A stretch of DNA of 64,000 bases, taken from NCBI GenBank assembly GCA_963706875.1, contig CAVPNW010000015.1, positions 1 through 64,000 on the forward strand. The letters are read 5' to 3'. Position 1 is the stretch's first letter, and every line of letters begins with the position of its first letter. The DNA is from Prado023 sp963706875 (GTDB taxonomy: Bacteria > Actinomycetota > Actinomycetes > S36-B12 > CAIYMF01). Positions 38,602-46,040 of the stretch are shown piece by piece. The notes beneath the pieces are model-generated. The model ran no database searches and had not been told where the DNA came from. It saw only the letters and a program-made list of their open reading frames with translations. Both the position numbers and the translations under genes were made by a program.

Positions 38602-39153
38602 TCAGCCGATGTCGTGGCTCGACTGGTCCATGGCCACGGTGGCAGCCAGGAGCAGGATGTCGTCGTAGCCCGGCTCGATCTGCACCCCGTAGGTGTCGCG
38701 CAGGCGGAACCACTTCTTCGACACCTCCCCGACCTTGTTGCGTCCCTCGAAGAACGAGTACTCGTGGTCCAGGAAGTTGCCCTTGAGCTCCAGCTCCCTG
38801 CCGTCATCGAGCTTGAGCTTGAAGTCGTCGCCCAGGACGTTGACCAGGTCCTTGGTGAGCACCCCACTGGGGGCACCGTCACGCTCGATCTTGATCTTGT
38901 CCCGGATTGAGACTGCCTTGGACTGGATCTTGGCCAGCTCCTTGCCGTTGAGGTCCTCGAAGATGAGGGTGTCGCGGACCCGCAGCATCTTGCCGTCCAC
39001 CTTGAAGTGCCGCTGCCCGCCGTCATCCTCGATCCAGAAGTCATCGCCGAACGACGCCATCTTCTCGCGCATCTTGTACGTCGTCGCAGAACCCCGACGG
39101 CCGAACTCCTGTCGGTCCTCCCTGCGCTGCTCGCGACGGTCACCCAGACCCAT
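38602..39153 (-). CDS. LURP-one-related protein
   Basis: A 183-residue protein made of short, repeated beta-hairpins: KMASFGDDFWIEDDGGQRHF, KMLRVRDTLIFEDLNGKELA, KIKIERDGAPSGVLTKDLVN and NFLDHEYSFFEGRNKVGEVS. This is the LURP-one/Tubby-like barrel fold. Bacterial copies are small, cytoplasmic and of unknown function, possibly scaffold or lipid-binding. ATG 39153 was preferred; the frame upstream is not protein-like. Confidence 0.8.
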   Translation of the reverse strand: MGLGDRREQRREDRQEFGRRGSATTYKMREKMASFGDDFWIEDDGGQRHFKVDGKMLRVRDTLIFEDLNGKELAKIQSKAVSIRDKIKIERDGAPSGVLTKDLVNVLGDDFKLKLDDGRELELKGNFLDHEYSFFEGRNKVGEVSKKWFRLRDTYGVQIEPGYDDILLLAATVAMDQSSHDIG

Positions 39154-39356
39154 GACTGCTACCTCCGCATCCGACCGGGCGATTCCCGGCTGTCCACGAA
39201 GGGTAGTAGCCACAGCCCGCATTGGCACAGCGCGGGAAGTTGCCTTGCCCGGGCATCTACCTGCTGTCGCCGTTGGCTCTCAGCCGCGGCAGAATCGTCC
39301 ATGCAACCCCACAACTACCGACGGCTGGCCGAGCCAGTGGACGGAGGAACCCTGAG

Positions 39357-39665
39357 GTGATCGAGGTCCTCGATGCCCCCGAGCGCAGCCGCTACGAGAT
39401 CCTCGTGGATGGAACCTTCGCGGGGTTCACCCACTACCAGCCCACCGAGGGGTCGCTTGTCTTCGACCACACGGTGATCAAGGAGCAGTTCGCCGGCCAG
39501 GGCCTGGCGTCGAAGCTCGTCCGCGCGACTCTCGACGACGTACGCGCACAGCAGGGTCGAATCGTCCCACTGTGTGAGTACGTCGCGGCATGGCTGGAGA
39601 AGAACCCCGACTACGACGACCTCGTCGACCGCGACCTCCTCGCCCGGATCCTGGCGACCACCTGA
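39357..39665 (+). CDS. Small GNAT-type N-acetyltransferase
   Basis: A 102-residue single-domain acetyltransferase-like protein of the short YidJ/GCN5-related group. Key blocks are EILVDGTFAGFTHYQPTEGS, LVFDHTVIKEQFAGQGLASK (acetyl-CoA loop QFAGQGLA) and VPLCEYVAAWLEKNPDYDDL. The start is GTG 39357, eight bases after GGAGGA. It ends 33 bp from the convergent HNH gene. Confidence 0.8.
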   Translation: MIEVLDAPERSRYEILVDGTFAGFTHYQPTEGSLVFDHTVIKEQFAGQGLASKLVRATLDDVRAQQGRIVPLCEYVAAWLEKNPDYDDLVDRDLLARILATT

Positions 39666-39698
39666 GTGTTGGCCAGGGAGGTTGGTCAGGGGGTCCGG

Positions 39699-41348
39699 TC
39701 AGGACTCGGCTTCGAGGGGTGGGTCGGGGTGATCCCATACCGAGAACCCGGCTGGGGTGCGCCACCTCCAGGCCACTGGTCCCGGAGGGTCCACGCCCGG
39801 AGGGTCGACGCCCGGAGGGCCCACGCCCGGAGGGCCCACGCCCGGAGGGTCCACGCCCGGAGGGTCGACGCCTGGCGGAGCGCCCGTTCGTGGTGCTGGT
39901 TCGAAGGATTCGTCTGACACGACGGACCCGGCCGGCTGCGGTTCAAGGGTCCAGCCCATGTGGGTCTTGAGCACATGATGGCGACGGCACAGCGGACCGA
40001 GGTTCGTGGGCGAGGTGGGACCAGCCGGGTAGGCAATGGCGTGGTCCAGGTCGCAGCGGTTCGCGGGCTGTCTGCAACCGGGCATCCTGCACTCAGGCTC
40101 GCGCGCACGCACGAGGCGCGCAATCGCGGCCGACGGCGCGTACCCGCTGACCCCGGTGGCCACGACGGCACCCGTGGCGTCGGTGATCCACGCGCGCCAC
40201 GTCGCGTCTGCCGCGAGCGTCCTGGCCAGGTCGGCGGGGATCAGGCCGTGTCCCGGGATGTGCGCGGGTTGGTCGGTCACCCCGAGCACGTCGGCCAGGG
40301 ACATGACGACCGAGATCTCCGGGCGCGTGCCTGCTGAGGGAGAAGTGTCACCCCCGAGGAGGATGTCCACGAGGACGTCGGCGCGCAGCTGGTCGCGGGT
40401 ACGGGTGTCGGCGGGGTCGGCCAACCCTGCTGCGATCGCCGAGAGCCGGCGGTGGATGCGATGGGCATCCGTGGCAGCCAGGTCAGCGATGAGGGTGGCC
40501 ATACCGTGTCGATCAGGCAGGACCTGGACTCGCCGGTTCGCGAACGCTCGCTGCCGGGCCTGCTGGTCGGCGTCGGGGCACACGCGCAGCCGGGCCCTGC
40601 GCGCAGCCCGGCCGACCTCTGCCGAGTTCCAGGAGCGCCGCCCCGAGTCACGGCGCTGGCGGACCTGGCCGCACACGTGCTCGACGACCTCAGCTGCCTG
40701 TTCGTCGCTGAGGTCCTCCACCTCACGCACCACGAGGCGTGCCGCCCAGGCCGAGACTGTGGCTGAGGCCACCAACTCCACCAACCCCGGGTGGGCCACC
40801 AGAGCGCGCGCCCCGTCGATCCGGTTGGCCATCGAGCCCGGGGAGGTGCGCAGAGCGGTTGCGAGTTCCTCGCGCGCCGGGTCGCTCACCCGCAGCCCGA
40901 CCTCGGGGATGCTGAATGTGACGGTCGTCGATCCGGCGCAATCGACCAGGGCGCACGCTGCTCCCGCCGCAGCCCAGGCACCGCAGGCCTCCCACGCTGC
41001 GGCGAGCACCACCATGCAGGCGCAGGGCCACCCCGGACTCTCGCCCGGAACGGGTGTCGGGCCGCAGGCCTCGTCCGGGTGCGCCCCGAGGCAGCGCTGG
41101 AGGCGCCCAATGCCGCTGAGCGCCTCGGCCAGAAGTGGCCCTGCCTGCAGCCACAGCAGACCGCGCACGTCGTCGCGCAGGGATACGTCCCACCAGTCGG
41201 CCTCAGTCCATCCCGGGCGCTCGTCGAGCCACCATGCGCGCATGAGCGCTTGGAACCGCACCTCCCGGACCGCATGGTCCTCCGGGTCAGCAGGAGCAGG
41301 AAGCTCTCGGTCAAGGGCCTCGTCGGCCGACCCTGCTGTGGACTGCAT
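39699..41348 (-). CDS. DUF222/HNH endonuclease protein (13E12-repeat family)
   Basis: About 549 residues. The N-terminal DUF222 region includes SMANRIDGARALVAHPGLVE and EVEDLSDEQAAEVVEHVCGQ. The C-terminal HNH motif is CRMPGCRQPANRCDLDHAIA, followed by NLGPLCRRHHVLKTHMGW, with Cys pairs and His residues intact. After the HNH comes a run of PPGVD/PPGVG repeats and a final SVWDHPDPPLEAES tail. These multicopy proteins are thought to be mobile or damage-linked nucleases. Start ATG 41348 was chosen (GTG 41354 is the alternative). A perfect LexA-type palindrome 14 bp upstream suggests SOS induction. Confidence 0.8.
   Translation of the reverse strand: MQSTAGSADEALDRELPAPADPEDHAVREVRFQALMRAWWLDERPGWTEADWWDVSLRDDVRGLLWLQAGPLLAEALSGIGRLQRCLGAHPDEACGPTPVPGESPGWPCACMVVLAAAWEACGAWAAAGAACALVDCAGSTTVTFSIPEVGLRVSDPAREELATALRTSPGSMANRIDGARALVAHPGLVELVASATVSAWAARLVVREVEDLSDEQAAEVVEHVCGQVRQRRDSGRRSWNSAEVGRAARRARLRVCPDADQQARQRAFANRRVQVLPDRHGMATLIADLAATDAHRIHRRLSAIAAGLADPADTRTRDQLRADVLVDILLGGDTSPSAGTRPEISVVMSLADVLGVTDQPAHIPGHGLIPADLARTLAADATWRAWITDATGAVVATGVSGYAPSAAIARLVRAREPECRMPGCRQPANRCDLDHAIAYPAGPTSPTNLGPLCRRHHVLKTHMGWTLEPQPAGSVVSDESFEPAPRTGAPPGVDPPGVDPPGVGPPGVGPPGVDPPGVDPPGPVAWRWRTPAGFSVWDHPDPPLEAES
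39781..39870 (-). repeat. 15-bp minisatellite inside the HNH gene
   Basis: Six tandem copies of a 15-bp unit of the form CCCGGAGGGTCCACG, differing only at two bases. They encode PPGVD or PPGVG on the minus strand. The length keeps the reading frame, so copy-number change would only lengthen or shorten the linker. Confidence 0.85.
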
Positions 41349-41361
41349 CCTCACCCCCTGC

Positions 41362-41377
41362 TCGAACTGGTGTTCGA
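41362..41377. promoter_or_regulatory. LexA (SOS) box
   Basis: TCGAACTGGTGTTCGA is a perfect palindrome of the actinobacterial LexA type (TCGAAC-N4-GTTCGA). It sits just upstream of the HNH/DUF222 start on the minus strand, where it would overlap the promoter. Confidence 0.75.
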
Positions 41378-41616
41378 ATCCTATCATGTCCGCCCGCTGG
41401 ACAAACCCCCTGCAACAGCCGGATGTGGATGGACTTCGAGCCCTCAATGGCAAGTCAGGCGCGGGTCGCAGAATCCGTGGAGATCGCCCTGCGGACTGCC
41501 CGTCCACGGCCAGTCCCGGCACTAGACTCGTGCTCGACGCCGCTTCAGAGCACCTTGGATCCGGCTCCGTCGGCCCATCCGACCGGGCAGGCCAGGCGGT
41601 TCCTGTGCCGGCGCCT

Positions 41617-41689
41617 GCGCCCGTAGCTCAACGGATAGAGCAGCCGGTTTCTACCCGGCTGGTTGGGGGTTCGAGTCCCTCCGGGCGCA
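41617..41689 (+). tRNA. tRNA-Arg (anticodon TCT)
   Basis: The acceptor stem GCGCCCG pairs with CGGGCGC. The D-arm is GCTC...GAGC. The anticodon stem GCCGG/CCGGC encloses the loop TTTCTAC with anticodon TCT. The T-arm contains GGTTCGAGTCC, and the discriminator is A. CCA is not encoded. The length is 73 nt. It reads AGA codons. Its 3' end is the attachment-like site of the island on its right. Confidence 0.9.
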
Positions 41690-41911
41690 CACCTCCGGGC
41701 GCACAACGACGCAGGTCAGGAGACGGTTTGCTCTCGGCCCTTCGGCCACTTGTGCGGACGCGTACACCCAACCATGCACCAACCAGCGGCCCCGGGTCGC
41801 CCGGGGCCGCTCACGTTCGCAGCGGCCCTCACCGGCGCCGGTGGAGCGCGGCGACGGCCGTGGCGCCGTCTCGACCGACGGGAGACCCGCGCCATGGGAT
41901 GCTGCTTTCGG

Positions 41912-42145
41912 TCACGAACGCCTCCCCACCGCGCCCCGTGGGTCGGGGAACCCGAGGCTGAGGTAGCCACGTGCGCGCTTGCCCACGGACGCCGCCAGCA
42001 CGGGGACCCCCACGTCGACATAGTCATGGACCTCCGCGACTTCCTTGCCGGGCCTGGCGCGAAGCACTCGCCCCACGTACCCAGCCCGCTCTGCCAACAA
42101 CGGCCCCAGGGAGATGGGAAGGTTCTCGTCGAGCAGCAGCCTCAT
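41912..42145 (-). CDS. DUF5615 PIN-like toxin, probably degenerate
   Basis: A 77-residue frame beginning MRLLLDENLPISLGPLLAER, the exact opening of DUF5615 PIN-like proteins with their first catalytic Asp. After residue 22 it diverges; VDVGVPVLAASVGK weakly matches the DxxVLAxAV block. The normal RVVVTRDxDF motif is not found. It is probably frameshifted or inactive. It overlaps the DUF433 stop by four bases (ATGA), the standard arrangement for this toxin-antitoxin-like pair. Confidence 0.5.
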   Translation of the reverse strand: MRLLLDENLPISLGPLLAERAGYVGRVLRARPGKEVAEVHDYVDVGVPVLAASVGKRARGYLSLGFPDPRGAVGRRS

Positions 42146-42369
42146 GCCGACAAGAGCGGCAGGTCGCGGTCACGAACCGCGACCGCCGCGTAGCGAAGTG
42201 CCTCTGCAACGTCCCCGGGCTCAAGGTCCGGAAGGTCACCGCAGATCTGCTCGACAGTCATTCCGTCGGCGACCATGAGGACGACCGTGGCGACCGGGAT
42301 GCGCATTCCGCGGATGGTCGGCACGCCGGCCATGACCTCCGGATCGACTGTGATCCGCGTGAACTCCAT
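42142..42369 (-). CDS. DUF433 antitoxin-like protein
   Basis: A 75-residue protein with the DUF433 consensus: ITVDPEVMAGVPTIRGMRIP, VATVVLMVADGMTVEQI and DLPDLEPGDVAEALRYAA. This is a small HTH domain that usually acts as an antitoxin or regulator beside a DUF5615 PIN-like protein, as here. ATG 42369 was chosen because the family starts right before the beta-strand FTRITVDP. Confidence 0.8.
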   Translation of the reverse strand: MEFTRITVDPEVMAGVPTIRGMRIPVATVVLMVADGMTVEQICGDLPDLEPGDVAEALRYAAVAVRDRDLPLLSA

Positions 42370-42428
42370 GCCGTCATGGTACGCCGTCGCTCGGTTCTGG
42401 TCGCGACCTCGACCGACCGGATCCCGTG

Positions 42429-42444
42429 CACCAACCCGTACACC
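42429..42444 (+). repeat. Left copy of a 16-bp direct repeat in the island
   Basis: CACCAACCCGTACACC occurs exactly here and again at 45244-45259, beside the right attachment-like site. A related GTACACC...GCACCAACC arrangement lies at 41762-41782. The positions, inside both island ends, resemble integrase arm-type sites. Confidence 0.5.
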
Positions 42445-42513
42445 AACTGGGGACTCCGGGGCCTCGCGACTCAGGGGATCGACGCAGGGCAACAGCGTAC
42501 TGGAGGCACCCTG

Positions 42514-42542
42514 TATTGGAGATTATCCAATATCCTCCAATA
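42514..42542. promoter_or_regulatory. Three-half-site operator upstream of fic
   Basis: TATTGGA (42514-42520) and TCCAATA (42526-42532) form a palindrome with a 5-bp spacer. A third TCCAATA (42536-42542) starts exactly 10 bp after the second. The array runs directly into the Shine-Dalgarno AAAGGAGGT (42542-42550). Since the Fic protein has a C-terminal winged-helix region, autoregulation is likely. Confidence 0.6.
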
Positions 42543-42572
42543 AAGGAGGTCGCTGTGGGACGTTACGTGAAG

Positions 42573-43985
42573 TTGCGTCCGGCAGAGTGGTGTTCGGGTA
42601 GCTCGGTGATCGTGTCGCTGCAAACGTGAGCGCGGTCATCGCGTGATCCTTCGAGTGATCTCTCACAACCGACTCGAAGAGGACTTCCACGATGACCGCT
42701 GTTCCCAGTATTGACCCTGCCCGGTTCCTGAACGAGCACCTGGCCCAGGCCAGTCCTGATCTGATGCGTGAGCTGCTGTCCACGTTCATCCAGACGTTGT
42801 TGTCCGCCGACGCTGACGCGGTGTGTGGTGCCGGGTACGGGCTACCCAGCCCGGAACGAACGAACACCCGCAACGGCTACCGGCACCGCGATCTGGACAC
42901 CCGGGTGGGCACGATCGACGTGGCCATCCCGAAGCTGCGCTCGGGCACGTACTTCCCGGACTGGTTGCTGCAACGCCGCCGTCGGGCCGAAGCAGCCCTG
43001 ACTAGCGTGGTCGCGACGTGCTACCTGCTCGGGGTGTCCACGCGGCGGATGGACCGGCTGGTGCAGTCGTTGGGGATCACCGGGCTGTCCCGGTCGCAGG
43101 TCTCGGAGATGGCCAAGGACCTCGACGCCCACGTCGAGGACTTCCGCACCCGTCCATTGGACGCCGGGCCGTACACGTTCGTCGCGGCGGACGCGTTGAT
43201 GATGAAGGTCCGTGAGGGCGGTCGGGTGATCAACGTCGCCGTGCTCGTGGCCACCGGGGTGAACGCTGACGGGCACCGGGAGATCCTCGGGGTCCAGGTG
43301 AACACCGGTGAGACCGGGGCCGGGTGGTTGGCGTTCTTCCGCGACCTGGTCGCCCGCGGTCTGTCCGGGGTCGCCCTGGTCACCTCCGACGCGCACGCCG
43401 GCCTGGTCGAGGCGATCGCCGCGACCCTGCCCGGGGCCAGCTGGCAAAGATGCCGCACGCACTACTCGGCCAACCTGATGTCGGCCACCCCGAAGAGCTC
43501 GTGGCCGTGGGTCAAAGCGCTGCTGCACAGCGTCTATGACCAGCCCGATGCCGGCTCGGTGCATGAGCAGTTCGACCGGATCCTCGACGCCCTGACCGAC
43601 AAGCTCCCGAGCGTCGCCGAGCACCTCGACGGGGCCCGCGGCGACGTGTTGGCGTTCACCGTGTTCCCGAAGGAGATCTGGCGACAGATCTGGTCGAACA
43701 ACCCCAACGAGCGGTTGAACCGCGAGATCCGCCGCCGCACCGATGTCGTCGGCATCTTCCCCGACCGCACCTCGATCATCCGCCTCGTCGGCGCGGTCCT
43801 GGCCGAGCAGCACGACGAATGGGCCGAAGCCCGGCGCTACCTCGGGCTCGAGGCACTGGCCAAAGCGCGCCTCACCCTGATCACCGACCCAGAGGAGGAA
43901 CCCGCCACCATTACAGCCCTGTCAGCCTGACCCCAGACCGAAGGAATCACGCCGACCCCGACACACCACTCCCCAGGACTTGACC
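42573..43985 (+). mobile_element. IS256-family insertion sequence (IS1081-like)
   Basis: A 1.41-kb element flanked by a 10-bp direct repeat TTACGTGAAG (42563-42572 and 43986-43995), its target duplication. The inner ends are imperfect inverted repeats: GTCC...GAGTGGTGT on the left at 42577-42592, matching the complement of the right end (ACACCACTC...GGAC). It contains one intact transposase. The intact ends and clean duplication indicate a recent insertion into fic. Confidence 0.8.
42692..43930 (+). CDS. IS256-family transposase
   Basis: A 412-residue intact DDE transposase. Landmarks are RNGYRHRDLDTRVGTIDVAI near residue 55, then the first Asp in TFVAADALMMKV. The second Asp is in ALVTSDAHAGLVEAI with QRCRTHYSANL following. 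The Glu is in SNNPNERLNREIRRRTDVVG. These match the IS256/IS1081 group. It appears functional. Confidence 0.9.
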   Translation: MTAVPSIDPARFLNEHLAQASPDLMRELLSTFIQTLLSADADAVCGAGYGLPSPERTNTRNGYRHRDLDTRVGTIDVAIPKLRSGTYFPDWLLQRRRRAEAALTSVVATCYLLGVSTRRMDRLVQSLGITGLSRSQVSEMAKDLDAHVEDFRTRPLDAGPYTFVAADALMMKVREGGRVINVAVLVATGVNADGHREILGVQVNTGETGAGWLAFFRDLVARGLSGVALVTSDAHAGLVEAIAATLPGASWQRCRTHYSANLMSATPKSSWPWVKALLHSVYDQPDAGSVHEQFDRILDALTDKLPSVAEHLDGARGDVLAFTVFPKEIWRQIWSNNPNERLNREIRRRTDVVGIFPDRTSIIRLVGAVLAEQHDEWAEARRYLGLEALAKARLTLITDPEEEPATITALSA

Positions 43986-43989
43986 TTAC

Positions 43990-45237
43990 GTGAAGGCAAT
44001 CTGGCCCGGGAATGCGTCCGGGTCCACCCGGGCTGAACGTACCTCCTGCGGCTATCGAGCCTACGTGCCCGACCCGCTCGTGGCTTCGGAGCTGAGCGTT
44101 CCCGCCTCGGCTGCGGCCGACTTGGCCGAGGTGGAGCAGCGTGTTCGCGCCCTCAACGCCGATCACCCCGGCCTTGCCAACCTCGAGCCGCTCGCGCGGT
44201 TCCTGCTGCGCGCCGAAGCCGTGGCAAGCTCCAACATCGAGGGCCTGACCATCAACATGCGACGGCTCGCACGCAGCGAGGCCGTCGAGCGCGAAGGCCG
44301 GCCGGTCACCGACGAGACTGCCAGGGCCGTCCTGGGGAACGTCCGAGCCCTCGACGAGGCCCTTTCCCCGGCCACCGACCCGACCCGGCCGGTGACGGTC
44401 GAGGCCATAAGGGCGATCCATGCAGCGCTGCTTGCCGGGACACGCGACCAACCCTGGGCGGGAATCGTCAGGGACCAGCAGAACTGGATCGGTGGTCGGA
44501 ACCCCTGCGCCGCAGCGTTCGTCCCCCCACCCGCGAGTGAAGTCCCGGGTCTGCTGGACGACCTGGCCGCATACCTATCAGGTGACGAGCACCCAGCCCT
44601 GCTGCAGGCCGCCCTGGCGCACAGCCAGTTCGAGACGATCCACCCGTTCGCTGACGGCAACGGGCGCACCGGCAGGGCGTTGATCCAGCTGGTCCTGCGC
44701 CGTCGGGGCGTCGCCACCCGCGTGCAGCCTCCCGTCAGCCTCGTCCTGGCCACGCGGGCCGATGCCTACGTCCGAGCCCTCGACGGCACCCGGTCCGACG
44801 ACCCAGGCACCGCAGGTCTTCTCGACTGGGTCGAACTGTTCCTGTCCGCGACCGGCCGCGCCTGCGCCGACACCGAGCAGTTCGTAGCCCAACTGGCCAC
44901 CTGGCGGCAGGATGCCCGCACCCGGCTCGGGAAGGTGCGCGCAGATTCGGCGGCGCTCCTGCTCCTGGACGCCCTCCCGTCCCTCCCAGTGTTCTCGATC
45001 ACCACGGCGGCCACGCACATCGACCGAACCTTCAAATCGACCAGCGACGCCGTGGAGCGGCTGCGCGATGCCGACGTCGTGCGACAGGTCACGCTGGGCC
45101 GTCGGAACCGGGCCTTCGAAGCTGTCGGCTTGTTCGAAGCCTTCCACGGCTTCGAGCGCATGCTGGCCAGCCCAGATGCCGACACGGCCATCAGCCCACC
45201 GGGACGGCCCGTTCCCCAACGACCCCGCCTGAGCTAG
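43990..45237 (+). CDS. fic: Fic-domain protein (class II), 5' end displaced by the IS
   Basis: A 415-residue frame starting at a GTG inside the duplicated target site. The Fic active site is complete, ETIHPFADGNGRTGRALIQL. An inhibitory helix motif (S/T)xxxE(G/N) lies N-terminal to it in VASSNIEGLT, so this is a self-inhibited class II Fic. The N-terminal part (YVPDPLVASELSVPASAAAD) and the C-terminal winged helix (FSITTAATHIDRTFKSTSDA) are typical of actinobacterial Fic/DOC regulators. It would transfer AMP to a protein hydroxyl. No Shine-Dalgarno precedes the GTG, so expression probably depends on read-through from the IS. Confidence 0.8.
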   Translation: MKAIWPGNASGSTRAERTSCGYRAYVPDPLVASELSVPASAAADLAEVEQRVRALNADHPGLANLEPLARFLLRAEAVASSNIEGLTINMRRLARSEAVEREGRPVTDETARAVLGNVRALDEALSPATDPTRPVTVEAIRAIHAALLAGTRDQPWAGIVRDQQNWIGGRNPCAAAFVPPPASEVPGLLDDLAAYLSGDEHPALLQAALAHSQFETIHPFADGNGRTGRALIQLVLRRRGVATRVQPPVSLVLATRADAYVRALDGTRSDDPGTAGLLDWVELFLSATGRACADTEQFVAQLATWRQDARTRLGKVRADSAALLLLDALPSLPVFSITTAATHIDRTFKSTSDAVERLRDADVVRQVTLGRRNRAFEAVGLFEAFHGFERMLASPDADTAISPPGRPVPQRPRLS

Positions 45238-45243
45238 CCCGTT

Positions 45244-45259
45244 CACCAACCCGTACACC
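45244..45259 (+). repeat. Right copy of the 16-bp direct repeat
   Basis: Exact second copy of CACCAACCCGTACACC, 5 bp after the fic stop and 72 bp before the attR-like sequence. See the left copy at 42429. Confidence 0.5.
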
Positions 45260-45472
45260 GACCCGCCGACCCCCGATTCGTGCTCAGCGCGACCCTCAAC
45301 GAGCACCCCAGAACCGCCTGCATGGACCCAGCTGGTTGGCGGGGCTCGAATCCCTCCGGGACACCTCCAGTCGCACAACGTGGTTGGCTTGCCTCACGAA
45401 GTCCCGCACGCCCATCCACAGATCCCTGCCAGCCCATTGCCCGATCCACGAGGGCCGGGGAGGCTGCGGGCC

Positions 45473-45901
45473 ATGAACTTCGAGAACCTGCCTGCCGATT
45501 GGCCGAGCATTCCGCTGACCGACCCCGACCACATCGCCGACGTCCTCGACATAGTCGTGGGCGTTCGCGATCGAACGGTCGGATCCCTGCTCATCCTGGT
45601 CTGCGACGACCAGCGCCGTCCGGTGCAGCCGATGATCATGAACGACATCGGGGCCGGAGCACCACGGGACGCGCACGTGCCCCTTGCCCGCATCGCCGAC
45701 GCCATCGCCGAGTTCCAGCCCGACGCCACCGTCCTCTGCGCCGTCGCGCGGCCGGGTCGTACCCAGGTGACGAAGACCGACCGACAGTGGGCCCAGTGCG
45801 TGGGCAGGGCCTTCAGCGGGCGACTGCCCGTGATCGGCGTGCACCTGGTCACCCTCGACGGGACGATCCCGATCCCGACGACAGCGCACGCGGCGGCGTA
45901 G
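45473..45901 (+). CDS. Conserved actinobacterial hypothetical
   Basis: A 142-residue soluble protein. Blocks are LTDPDHIADVLDIVVGVRDR, GSLLILVCDDQRRPVQPMIM and GRLPVIGVHLVTLDGTIPIP. The core pattern (hydrophobic strand, DD, second strand with VTLDG) recurs in actinomycete proteins of unknown function and vaguely recalls JAB/RadC-like folds. ATG 45473 was chosen as the point where conserved sequence begins. It lies just outside the right island end. Confidence 0.6.
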   Translation: MNFENLPADWPSIPLTDPDHIADVLDIVVGVRDRTVGSLLILVCDDQRRPVQPMIMNDIGAGAPRDAHVPLARIADAIAEFQPDATVLCAVARPGRTQVTKTDRQWAQCVGRAFSGRLPVIGVHLVTLDGTIPIPTTAHAAA

Positions 45902-46040
45902 GCACATCACCACGCCATCGCCCGCCCCGACCCTCGACCCCCACACCCCGCGCGGTTGCATCCCGCGAGGCCGCCCGGACATGCTGCCGGTGGCTGCCCG
46001 GGCCGCACCGGGCCGCACCGGGCCGACGATGGGACAGGGC

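Larger units (their letters stand above)
42555..45237 (+). pseudogene. fic: fic gene interrupted by IS256 element (full extent)
   Basis: The native start is GTG 42555, four bases after AAAGGAGGT. It encodes VGRYVK before the insertion element begins at 42573. Coding resumes at 43996 after the element and the repeated target site, continuing AIWPGNASG. The IS has therefore separated the promoter, operator and ribosome site from 98% of the gene. The residual ORF is described at 43990-45237. Confidence 0.75.
41659..45380. mobile_element. Small tRNA-Arg-associated genomic island (att-flanked)
   Basis: The 3' part of tRNA-Arg plus its downstream bases (41659-41708) recurs as an imperfect direct repeat at 45332-45380. 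Shared blocks are CTGGTTGG, TCCCTCCGGG, ACACCTCC and CGCACAACG. The right copy lacks the 5' tRNA half, as expected for an attR. The inner 3.6 kb hold a DUF433/DUF5615 pair and a fic gene carrying an IS256 element, with no core genes. No integrase remains, so it is a fixed remnant. The extra copy of CCTCCGGGCGCAC immediately after the tRNA may mark an earlier event. Confidence 0.6.

Noticed and set aside
41617..45380. Integrated prophage
   Set aside because: Only 3.7 kb with no integrase, capsid, terminase or lysis genes; a small islet fits better.
45241..45470. A second tRNA gene at the right island end
   Set aside because: Only the T-arm and 3' part are present; acceptor and anticodon halves are missing, so it is an attachment-type copy.
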